DNA from: Hepsetus odoe
Taxonomy: Eukaryota > Chordata > Actinopteri > Characiformes > Hepsetidae
Direction of reading: 5' to 3'
Length of the DNA stretch: 64,000 bases
Assembly: GCA_017165825.1 (NCBI GenBank)
Contig: CM029369.1
Coordinates: 6,897,433 to 6,961,432 of the forward strand
In this document: in pieces, positions 12,318 to 23,300 of the stretch
Position numbering within the stretch: position 1 is the first letter of the stretch
How the letters are laid out: every line of letters begins with the position of its first letter
Notes under the pieces: model-generated
Databases searched by the model: none
Seen by the model: only the letters and a program-made list of their open reading frames with translations
Told to the model about the DNA's origin: nothing
Translations under genes and position numbers: made by a program

Positions 12318-12817
12318 NNNNNNNNNNNNNNNNNNNNNNNNNNNNNNNNNNNNNNNNNNNNNNNNNNNNNNNNNNNNNNNNNNNNNNNNNNNNNNNNNNN
12401 NNNNNNNNNNNNNNNNNNNNNNNNNNNNNNNNNNNNNNNNNNNNNNNNNNNNNNNNNNNNNNNNNNNNNNNNNNNNNNNNNNNNNNNNNNNNNNNNNNNN
12501 NNNNNNNNNNNNNNNNNNNNNNNNNNNNNNNNNNNNNNNNNNNNNNNNNNNNNNNNNNNNNNNNNNNNNNNNNNNNNNNNNNNNNNNNNNNNNNNNNNNN
12601 NNNNNNNNNNNNNNNNNNNNNNNNNNNNNNNNNNNNNNNNNNNNNNNNNNNNNNNNNNNNNNNNNNNNNNNNNNNNNNNNNNNNNNNNNNNNNNNNNNNN
12701 NNNNNNNNNNNNNNNNNNNNNNNNNNNNNNNNNNNNNNNNNNNNNNNNNNNNNNNNNNNNNNNNNNNNNNNNNNNNNNNNNNNNNNNNNNNNNNNNNNNN
12801 NNNNNNNNNNNNNNNNN
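12318..12817. other. Assembly gap, 500 N
   Basis: Exactly 500 N, equal in length to the gap at 33112-33611, so the size is a placeholder. Bases resume inside the upstream part of an Ig unit (matching 6609 onward), which means Ig, transmembrane and leader exons of copy D could be missing here. Confidence 0.98.
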
Positions 12818-12936
12818 GCTCCTGATCTGAAGAACAGAGCAAGGTGGAAACGTTTAACACTTTGAAAGGTGAGATGTAGGTGTGATTGGGGCTGGGTGAA
12901 CATCCTCCTCATTGTTTTGAGGATGGTACAAAACAC

Positions 12937-12941
12937 ACCCA

Positions 12942-12992
<51 letters not shown>

Positions 12993-12997
12993 NCCCA

Positions 12998-13068
<71 letters not shown>
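12937..13068. repeat. (CA)n microsatellite
   Basis: About 130 bp of CA with CCCACAC interruptions and one unresolved base at 12993. It is allelic in position to 6733-6832. Confidence 0.95.
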
Positions 13069-14363
13069 CTCATGGAAAATATACATTGTCCATGATCTGT
13101 AGCTCTCTGAGTTCCACTTTTCTAACGTTCCACACTGTCAAAGGTGAAGTAAACTAAATAAACTACCTGTGATGACTGAGATGTTATTGGCTCTACATCG
13201 ATCACTGGCTGAAGCTCTGCCCTGGATTAGAAAGTCTATCTGCTGTAGCCTGGTTTGTTTGTGAAACAGATAGGTAGCTAGCTCGTGTCTAGCAGAGATA
13301 TTCACTATATCAAACCTGAAAAAGCGTTGAAACTTTCTGACTGAGTTACACCCACATATGTCTAACTGTGACGTCTTGAACTAGAGAGTCTGATGTTAAT
13401 CTCTGTTGTCTGGGGCCATTTACCAGTCTTAAAGCAAACAGACGCTTTAACCCTTTCACAGCTCTCGTCTTTCTCAGCCCCGTGTCTGACACTCACACTC
13501 ATCTGTGGTAGACCAGAGATCTATTTATAAAGTGCAGTGTGTGTGAACGGCAGTGGAGAAAGTCTGATTCAAAATTCAAAGGCAATTTGTGAGTGGTTAC
13601 ACAATTCAGCACCTTCATAATCATAGAAACATTTAAATGCATCTGCTGTAACAGACATTCTTATCCAGAATGACTTCCATTTCCTAATTACAGGGACAGT
13701 CTTTGCTGTTTAGGGTTTCAGGAACCCAGTGATGGTAGTGCTGGAGGTAGGATTTGAACCTGTCACTTCTTGGTCCATAGGCAACAAGCACGTATTGAAT
13801 ACATACAGCAAATTACTCTGTAGATCACAGTAGTAGAATAGTAGCATAAGCTGTAGATAGAATCATCATGACCAGTTATTAGTTACATTCTGCTACTCAC
13901 ATCTCTTTTATCCACAAACAGGTTGGTTAGAATAATATCATTTATTACTTACATCTGCACCGTTACAAGTACATGCAATGATAAGTTGTGTTTGATTAAC
14001 AGTTTAAGGTTCATAATGCTAATAGACTCTCAGTTATAAGAAATCAGCTATAACACTTTCATGACACTGTACTAACACTGTAAATATGATGTTTTTTGCT
14101 TGTCCGAGGTTTTGGGGCAGATAAGATTAATAGTTCAGTTTTAATGAACAACACTTTCCTCGTTTTTCCTTAATGTTATTATTTAGAATTAAACACTTTC
14201 ACATGATGGATCAGGTTGCATGACCAGTGTGTCTCTGCTGCAGAGTTGAAATGAAACCTAAACTACTGAGCTGACGGCCTCCAAAACCGGAGGTGCAGAA
14301 ATCTGATTGTCCTGTAAAGTTAGTGGATGGCATGTTGGGCTGTAGCTATGTGTGAAATCTTCA

Positions 14364-17300
14364 TTAAAGTTCGTCCTGGTGTAGTCCTGTGGAAAAGACA
14401 TGAACCTGAGATATTCATGTGAAATCACAAGAAACATTCTGCAGTTCTAATAAGAAGTGATAATTCATGCATAAGCCATTACAACAGTGAGTAAAATGGT
14501 TGGAGAAGTGTGTGTGGGTGGGTTTATGTGTGTGTGTGTGGGTGGGTTTGTGAATGTGTGTGTGTGTGTATTTGTATGTGTGTGGGGGTGTTTTGTATGT
14601 GTTTATATGTGTGTGTGTGTGGGTTTGTGTGTGTGTGTGTGTGTGGTGGGTCAATGCATCATGTTGGCTTTGGTGAGAAACTTACACAAGAAGAGTGTGT
14701 CTCTTTGTGAAGCTGTTGAAACACAGGTGCCTTTGTCTAAATACACAGACAGATTTGTTAAGATTGGAAAATACATTCAGTTGCAAGGACAAGTTTAACC
14801 TTTGACCTTATTCAAATGTGACGTGACAGCTGGGATTCCAATGTTCCCATAAATACTCTGCTTTTGTGCAAACAGATCTTCAGATGAGAAGTGATCTTGT
14901 TTTATTTTGTACTGGTATTCATATGTGTAACGGTGGCGTTGTACCGGAAGGATGTCAGCTCCGAGCCAGGAGTTCTGAACAGAAGTTTATTAGGCACAGT
15001 GACAAAACAAACAAGAAACAGGGAACGGGGGACTGCAGTTCTACACATGAAACCCTATGACTGGGGAACTGCAGTCTAACCCTAGAGACTAAGTGGTCTA
15101 TACTAGGCGACCTATACCTAGTCATAGACACAAAGTTTACACAAACACCACCCGTTACGCAATAGGTTTGACCTACCTAATGAGCCGCGCTCTGTTCTGA
15201 CTCATCTGGGCTTAAATAGTCAGCCCCAATGATGCACACCTGCCCGCAGGGGCTCAGGTGTGCTTAGTCAGAACAGAGCGCCCTCTAGCGTACCCATAAC
15301 ACCTCCTGTGACATAAACACCTTATACGAGACCGAGAGCGCCCTCTAGCGTGCCCAAAACACAACACACGTGACAGAGAGCGCCCTCTAGCGTGCCCAAA
15401 CCCTAACACACGTGACAGAACCCCCCCCCAAGGGCGCGGCTCCCGACGTGCCCGAACGCAGCCGAACCTCAGGGGGGAGGCACAAACAACAACACAAAAG
15501 TCCCTAGTCGGGACACACGGTCAGGTCCATAGAAAACAAACAAACAAAAAAAAAACCATCAAAGGACCTCCGACCAGTTGTGTCGGGCAGCTGGTGGTGG
15601 TGAGGGGAATCCCAGCAGTTCCGTCCACCTTTTTGACCGGTGCCTTACCTTGGCTCTGACGTCCTTGGAGGCTTTCCCTGACTCCATGGAAACCCTGGAC
15701 TCGACAGGACCTGAAAGGGAGCTACACAGAGACGTTACAGGGTTTACAGAGGAAGTCTTTTTCAATGAGTCTAAGCTCTGCTTACAACCCCTGTCAGTCG
15801 GGTTCCGCGCGTCGCTTCTCCGCGAATCTCTGGCGCCGAAGTTCTGTTCCGTCTCCCTGAACTGATTCGTGCTGGTGTCTTTTGCCCTTTTCCTTGTCTG
15901 GGTCATACTTCCTGGTCGCTTGGGGCCCGGCGACGCAGTGTCCCAGCTTCTGGTTTCACGTTGAGGAGTTCCCCGTGGCTTCCTCCAAACGTCACCTTGT
16001 TCTGGGTTTGCTGAGTTGCGGGGGCGAGCCGATGCTAGGGGGCCTGAAGGCAGCTGCTCCCTTTCTGCATTCGTTACCCGTTTCTCCGCTGGACTGTTCT
16101 CCGGCTGCTCTGTTTCGGCTTTGGCTCTCTGGGTTCCAGCAGGCACTGGTGTCGGAGAAGAGAGTAGAGATTCGATGAGGGCCAATTTACCTTCCATACC
16201 TCTGACCTGGTTTTCTAGCTCGGTGAGCTTGCTGGCCTCATAACGGGCCTCTCTCAGGTCAGCCTGCAGAGCGATGTTGTGGTCCTGCAGCTGTCTCAGC
16301 TCTGTCCTGCACTGATGCAATTGCCCCTCCATTGTGGCTATTTTAGCCTCCAGCTTCTCCTGAGTGGTTGGAGTCTCAACTCTCCGTGTTGTCCAGCCTA
16401 CGATCTGGTTTCTCTGTTCCTGTCTTCTCCCCAGTCCCTTTCTTTGGGAAACCCTCACAGCATGTATCTTGAATCGAAGGACCTCTCTGCCCTCTCTGAA
16501 CTGGCTGTTCCTTCCGTGACGCTCACCTTTTACTTGAGCCAAAGTCTCCTCTTTTTCCTTCCTCCGGTCCTTCGAGACCGTGGCGTTCACCTGTGGCATG
16601 GCGGTTCCCTCGGTCAGCTGATGGTAGAGTCCCGTCAGCAACTCCTCCTGTTCAGCAAACCGAACATTACTGCAGCTGATCTGCTCACCTCCGAGGTGGG
16701 ACTGGATTGTCCTCGCCTCTCTGTGCCACACGGCCCGATCCCTCACCGGCTCCATTCTGACTTCTGCAAGCACTTCGCTGCATGTTTACGCCTTTGACAC
16801 CTCTGTCCTTGTTGAAGTCCCGGTCTCCACCTTCCGAACCTCCTCTGACGACCACCTGTTGCCCAGCGCGGCCTCTTGAAGACAGACCCCCGCTGGTGCA
16901 CTCTCCCAACAGCCTGAATGACGACAGCAGCTTTGTTCATAGCATTACCACTTTTTCACACTAAATAACCTCTAAAAGCTGCCTGGATGCGTATCGCTGA
17001 CTTTCTCAACACCTGAAATCTTTCATGTTCGCTTTTGCCCCTGATGTAGGACCTAAAATATCTTTGAATGAAGATGGCTGACCTTCTTATGGCATGGTAC
17101 TTTGTTACCTCCCTGTGTCTTCTGAACGCAGCCTGAATCAGGGAAACGGCCTGATGGTGCAGGATCACAGCCCTTCTGACCCTCTGACCTCTGAAGCAGG
17201 CTTGCAGGAACATTGCAGCGGAGCGCAATGTCAAAAACTCCTCTCTCTGTTTTCTGGCTTCACGTGTGGAACGATACCTCAGCTGGATTGCAACAACAGT

Positions 17301-20300
17301 CTGTTTGATGTATGAGTATCGTGCCCGAGCCCAGTGTGCCCTGTAAGCCCTTTGTATAACCGTGGCAGCCTGGTGCTTCAGTTTCAGAGTCTGTCTGATC
17401 TTCATCCCTCGGAATGCAGCTTGTAGAACAACAACAGCCCCTTTTTTCTCCTTCAAAGACTTCTTTTCTTGCCTCATACTCTTACTAGCTCTATAATATC
17501 GCTGAACAGTCTTGGCTGCCCACAGTAGCTTCAGGTAGTACTTTCTGTTTATGTGTTTCCTCACCTGTGCCTGAATGGTTACAGCAGCCTCATGTTCAAT
17601 TCTCCTTTGCACCCGAACTTTCCTTTTAAACTTGCCACTAACCTGGAGCTGCTCCTTCTCTGCTTTCTGTGTAGCAGATGGCTTCATGGAGCTGGGTTTG
17701 GGGGTCGACTTCTTGATGCCGCTTTCCTTGTTGCGAAGGGCTTCCTTGGTCGACCTCCCCGGTTGCGCGATGCAGGAAGTGGTCTCCACCCTCCTCCTGC
17801 TATCTGCGTCCGGAACTGCCTTCTTTGCCATTGCCTCGCTTCTCTTGTTGCGGGTGGCCTTCTTTGCATTCCTCTTGGTGGACGCCGTGCTGTCGCATGG
17901 CGGTGCAGTGGGCGCCGTGGCGGTGCAGTGGGCGCCGTGGCGGTGCGGTGGGCGCTGTGCTGGCGCGGTGGGCGCCGTGCTGTGGCTGTGAACATGGAAA
18001 GGCGCGTTTGCTACCAACCTCTTGTGGTGATTCGCGTTGGCTGTGTTCTCGCTATCAGCTGCGCGCGACGCTTTCTCCGCTGGCGGACTGTGGTTGCTGG
18101 CGCGCTGCGGCGTGGTGGGCGTCGTGCAGTTGCGGTGCGGCGCGGGGGACGCCATGCTGTCGCGGTGCGACGCCGCGTCGTGCTGTCGCGTTGCGGAGCG
18201 GTGAGCGTCGTGCTGTCGCGTTGCGGAGCGGTGAGCGTCGTGCTGTCGCTGTGAACACGGAAAGGCGCGTTTGCTACCAACCTCTTGTGGTGATTTGCGC
18301 TGGCCGTGTTCCCGCTAGCAGCTGCACCTTTTCCGCTGGCGGATCGCGGTTACTGGCGCGCGGCGCTCTCGCGCTCTCTGGCGCTGAATCTCCGCATTGA
18401 CCCGCGTGCGGCGTGGTTGGCGTCGTGCTTCCGCGTTGCGCAACGCCAGCCGTCAACGAAGCCCCGCCTTCCATGTCGCGTGCGGAAACGAACACGTGGT
18501 CCAGCGCGTTGAGATAGCGCTGTGTCCTTTTAGCCATGGAGCTCAGCAGCCGGAGACAAAGCGCGAACCGATCCATGCGAAGCTCGGGATCTAGGATGAT
18601 ATCGAGTGGGAGCAGCGACGTCGTATTCCGCAGACGGCGCTCAAGCTCCCTTGCCGTGGCCGCCGGTGTCCGTCGCACCCACTCCTCACCGTCCAGATGC
18701 TCGCGGAGGTCCAGAGAAGTCGCCCCTGTCTCGCAAGACTTTATCAGCTGCAGCGACTGCTCGATAGCATTGGCTACCGCCCACAACACGCACTCCTGAT
18801 CGCCCTCGTGGCTCGTGATGTCCAGGTACTGGCGGCTCATTCTGTAATGGTGGCGTGGTACCGGAAGGACGTCAGCTCCGAGCCAGGAGTTCCGAACAGA
18901 AGTTTATTATGCACAGTGACAAAACAAACAAGAAACAGGGAACGGGGGACTGCAGTTCTACACATGAAACCCTATGACTGGGGAACTGCAGTCTAACCCT
19001 AGAGACTAAGTGGTCTATACTAGGCGACCTATACCTAGTCATAGACACAAAGTTTACACAAACACCACCCATTACGCAATAGGTTTGACCTACCTAATGA
19101 GCCGCGCTCTGTTCTGACTCTTCGGGGCTTAAATAGTCAGCCCCAATGATGCACACCTGCCCGCAGGGGCTCAGGTGTGCTTAGTCAGAACAGAGCGCCC
19201 TCTAGCGTACCCATAACACCTCCTGTGACATAAACACCTTATACGAGACCGAGAGCGCCCTCTAGCGTGCCCAAAACACAACACACGTGACAATATGGCT
19301 TAGTTAGCAAATCTCTAAGATTTAAGCACACCTGCCTTTTGAATGGAGTAGGAGATACATGTCACATCCTAAAAACAAAAACAAAAATGGATTCAGATGC
19401 ACCCTGTCACTACTTTATATCTTTAGTCAGCAGTTATTCATAATAATATAAAATAGGTATAATGATGTGGCTATATGGGTCTATCACTCATAACTGGTTG
19501 TACAAGGTATAGATGACAGTCAGCTACACCGATACTGGGCTCTTTTAATCAGGCCATCAAGTGTTTATCAATCTTTTCATTCATTTAAATGGCATTTAAA
19601 TATGTAGATAAAGAAATAACTCACAAGCTCATCTCCTGTTTCCATGTCTCTCCTTTTCTGTTTCCTGTAAAATAGATGGAAAAAGAATCAGCTAAATGAT
19701 TGACCATTTATTTAAAGTTTTAATCAGCAATGGAAGGCAGAATTACAGGTCTGTGAAATGAGGAGCTCGAAACAAAAATCATAAACACACAGGAGTATAT
19801 GCTGGGATGGGATGTAAGGAGTGCATCATCTGTTTAAATAGAAAGTGATAATTCATGGCTGACATTAGATGGATGGCATGAAACTCCGAATCCATTAAAA
19901 TTCTTTGTGTTAATATTCTCTGCTGTGCACACTCATCTTTTAAACAAAGACTTATTCTTGGACTATTTTATGCATTAAAAGAGGAATAACTTTTTACATT
20001 TGTATTGTGCTTCTAGGCAAATATTTGGTCGTGTATCATCAAGGATCTCGATTTAAAAATGTTTTCTTAGTTGTAATTGAATAAGTCAAATTGAGGTTCA
20101 TTTTGTAATTTTTTGATGCATTTACACATATTTTTAAAAGATAATTCAATCAAATCATTAAACGTGCACTCTCAGCTTTGAATTTGTACATCAGTGATTA
20201 TTATATTGTTTCTGATGTCAAATTTAAAGTTGCTAATTAAATATTTTCTTTAGAAGCAGTGGCCTATCCCCACTAAAACAATGCCATTAATTTTACATGC

Positions 20301-23300
20301 ACCATTATAAAAATAAGAGAGCATTAAATGGCTAGATTTTGTTTAAATGTGTTTTAAACATAATACATTAAAAAGGTCTTGGGTATGTCCTGAAATTATA
20401 ACCTATCCTTATTTGAAGGTTCGTATATATCCATCCATCCATCATCTGCCGCTTGTCCCAAACGGGGTTGCGGGGGGAGTGCTGGCGTCCAACCCAGCGC
20501 ACACAGGGCGAGGACAGGTCGCCAGCCCATCGCAGGGTTTGTATATAAATAGTTATATTTCAAGTCAAGTCAAGTCAAGTATGATTTTATTGTAATTTCA
20601 GCCATATACACAGTACACAGTGAAACGAAATAACCTTCCTCCAGTACCCTGGTGCTCCACACAAGACAATACACAAGACACAAGACAACATAAGACACGA
20701 CATAATACACAAAACGGGGCAACAAGTGCAGACAAGACAGACAACAACAGACGGCACGACAGAGAGTACATTCATCCGTAGAGGGCCGCAGTGTTATGGA
20801 ACAAAGCAGCCCAGGTAGATTATAGTGTAGCAGTGTGGTGGGGCAGTGTTATTGATAAAGTGCAGAGTGCAACATGAGATAAATTAATAAATACAAGATG
20901 AAAATGGTGGACTGGGTAGATATTGGCGGTTTAAGAGTTCAAGAGTCTGATGGCCAGGGGGAAGAAACTGTTTCCCATCCTGGAAGTGGAGGCCCGTATT
21001 CTGCGGAGCCTTTTCCTGGATGGCAGGAGGGAGAAGAGAGTGTGGGACGGGTGGGAGGGATCAGCCACAATGCTGGTTGCTTTGCAGATGCAGCGAGTGG
21101 TGAAAATGTCCTGTACAGAGGGCAGAGAGATCCCGATGATCTTCTCAGCTGTTCTCACTACCTGTTGTAGGAACTTGCGGTCTAAGACGTTGCAATTCCC
21201 GTACCAGGCAGTAATGCAGCCGCACAGGATGCTCTCAATGGTTCCTCTGTAAAAGATGGTGAGGATGGAAGGTGGGAGATGGGCTTTCCTCAGTCTGCGC
21301 AGGAAGTAGAGGCGCTGTTGGGCTTTCTTTGTGATGGAGTTGATGGACCACGTGAGGTTGTCAGTGATGTGAACACCAAGAAACTTGGTGTTCTGGACCA
21401 TCTCCACAGGTGAAGTGTTGATGATAAGTGGAGTGTGGTCCCGACGTGGTCTCCTGAAGTCAACAACCATCTCTTTAGTCTTGTCGACGTTCAGAGACAG
21501 GTTGTTAGTTCTGTACCAGTCCGTCAGCTCTTGTATCTCCTCTCTGTAAGCTGCCTCGTCTCCACCGCTGATCAGACCCACCACGGTTGTATCATCAGCA
21601 AATTTGATGTTGTGGTTCGAGCTGTGCTTGGCTGCACAGTCGTGGGTCATCAGTGTGAACAGCAGTGGGATGAGCACACAGCCCTGGGGGGCTCCTGTGC
21701 TCAGTGTGATGGTGTTGGAGGTGCTGCTACTGATCCTGACTGACTGGGGTCTCCCAGTCAGGAAGTCCAGGATCCAGTTACAGAGGGAGGTGTTCAGGCC
21801 CAGCAGCCTCAGCTTCTCACTCAGGTGCTGAGGGATGATGGTGTTGAATGCTGAACTGTAGTCGATGAACAGCATTCTGACATAACTGTCCTTTCTGTCC
21901 AGATGAGAACGGGCCAGGTGGAGGGTGGTGGAGATTGCATCATCCGTTGAGCGGTTGGGACAATACGCAAACTGCAGGAGGTCTAGTGAGGAGGGGATCT
22001 GAGACTTGATGTGCCTCATGACCAGCCTCTCGAAGCACTTCATGATGATGGGTGTGAGTGTGAGACGGGACGATAGTCGTTGAGGCAGGAGATGGATGGT
22101 TTCTGTGGCACTGGAATGATGCTGGTGGTCTTGAAGGAACAACAGTGGTGCTCAGAGAGGTGTTGAAGATGTCAGTGAGAACATCTGCCAGCTGTTCTGC
22201 ACATCACGACCTTGAATATTGTCAGGACCGGCAGCTTTCCGTGGGTTGACTCTGAGAAGAGATCTTCTCACCTCGGCTGTGGTCAGACAGAGAATCTGGT
22301 CGTTCGGAGGAGGGGTGGTCTTCCTCATTCTCGTGTTGTTCACTGCATCAAACCGTGCGTAGAAGTGGTTCAGCGCATCTGGGAGGGAGGGGTCACCGTC
22401 ACAGGCAGGTGGAGATGTCCTGTAGTTGGTGAGGGCCTGGATGCCCTGCCACATGCACCACCAGTGTTCTTGAAGTGGCTATGGGTTCTCTCTGCGTGAG
22501 CTTGCTTTGCTGCTCTGATGGCCCGAGACAGGTTTGCCCTCGCTTTTCTTAGGGCAGCCTCGTCCCCTGACTTGAAGGCCTTGTCCCGGGTTCTCAGGAG
22601 TCTGCGAAAGCTCCGCAGTCATCCATGGCTTCTGGTTGGGTCGTGATATGATGAACCTGGAGACAGTAACATCCTCATTGCACTTGCTGATGTAGCCAGT
22701 CACTGAAGCTGTGTTCTCCTCCAGGTTGATGGAGTCACCGTAGGTTGCAGCTTCCCTAAACATGTCCCAGTCGGTGTGTTCAAAGCAGTCCTGAAGAGCA
22801 GAGATGGCTCCTGTGGGCCAGGTCTTTACCTGTGTAAATAGAGCTTTCTTATATAAATTGGGCCTTAAACTAATAGTTCTCCACACAACAAGTATACATT
22901 GTTTCTTAAAGTGCTGTCAAATAGTGTAAATTATTTTCAGTTTTATATATTAAATAATATCTGGTGACAGCAGGAAGGATGGGAAAGTGAGAAAAATGTT
23001 TAAAGCAAAAACAAGGTCCCATACACAGAGTCAGAAACAAACATCACTTTTTCTCCTCTACAGTATGAAAGAATGTGTTCTGTGGGCAGTTTATCTGAAG
23101 CTGCTGTGCTGGTCACTCACCTGTTAATCCACACAGAGCAGGAGATGATAAAACACAACACAGCAGCTCCTGTAACGGAGGGAACCATGTAGAGAAACAC
23201 TGCTGTGGAGAGTTTGGCTTCACTCTCTGTGATCAGAAACAAAATCATATGAGAAGGTTATTGTTGCTAATAATGAAATCTGTTATATTAAAAATTATTT

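Larger units (their letters stand above)
14925..19292 (-). mobile_element. Complete non-autonomous LTR retroelement with IQ-repeat cargo
   Basis: The element is 4368 bp, flanked by the 5-bp duplication ATATG (14920-14924 and 19293-19297). The empty site survives in unit 3 near 26636 (ATTCATATGGCTTAG). The LTRs are 14925-15417 and 18843-19292; I count about eight substitutions between them, plus a 42-bp extra copy of a subrepeat in the first. Minus-strand order is 5' LTR, ORF 18840-18274, IQ-repeat ORF 18155-16956, coiled-coil ORF 16773-15559, a G-run, 3' LTR. No protease, reverse transcriptase, RNase H or integrase motif is visible, so movement would need proteins from another element. The interior is GC- and CpG-rich, unlike the AT-rich surroundings. 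It lies in sense within the last intron of Ig copy B. Confidence 0.9.
12818..20430 (-). repeat. Segmental duplication unit 2 of the Ig cluster
   Basis: It matches unit 1 from 6609 and unit 3 from 24900, once the LTR element 14925-19292 is removed. It contains the tail exons of Ig copy B. Landmarks are a (CA)n run, the TTTATAAAGTGCAGTG block, a worn SINE tail at about 13635-13768 and a (TG)n run. The match to unit 3 is very close over 13075-14400 against 24900-26260, so these two units are the youngest pair. Confidence 0.8.

Noticed and set aside
12219..13086. Open frames spanning the N gap, likewise at 33084-33665
   Set aside because: They exist only because N codons are not stops.
15578..18400. 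Plus-strand frames within the LTR element (for example 17553-18254)
   Set aside because: They are shadows of the minus-strand ORFs in GC-rich sequence; element polarity is set by the polypurine tract and the TATA and AATAAA order.
20898..22499. Plus-strand frames over the LINE
   Set aside because: They are antisense to the clear reverse transcriptase frame.
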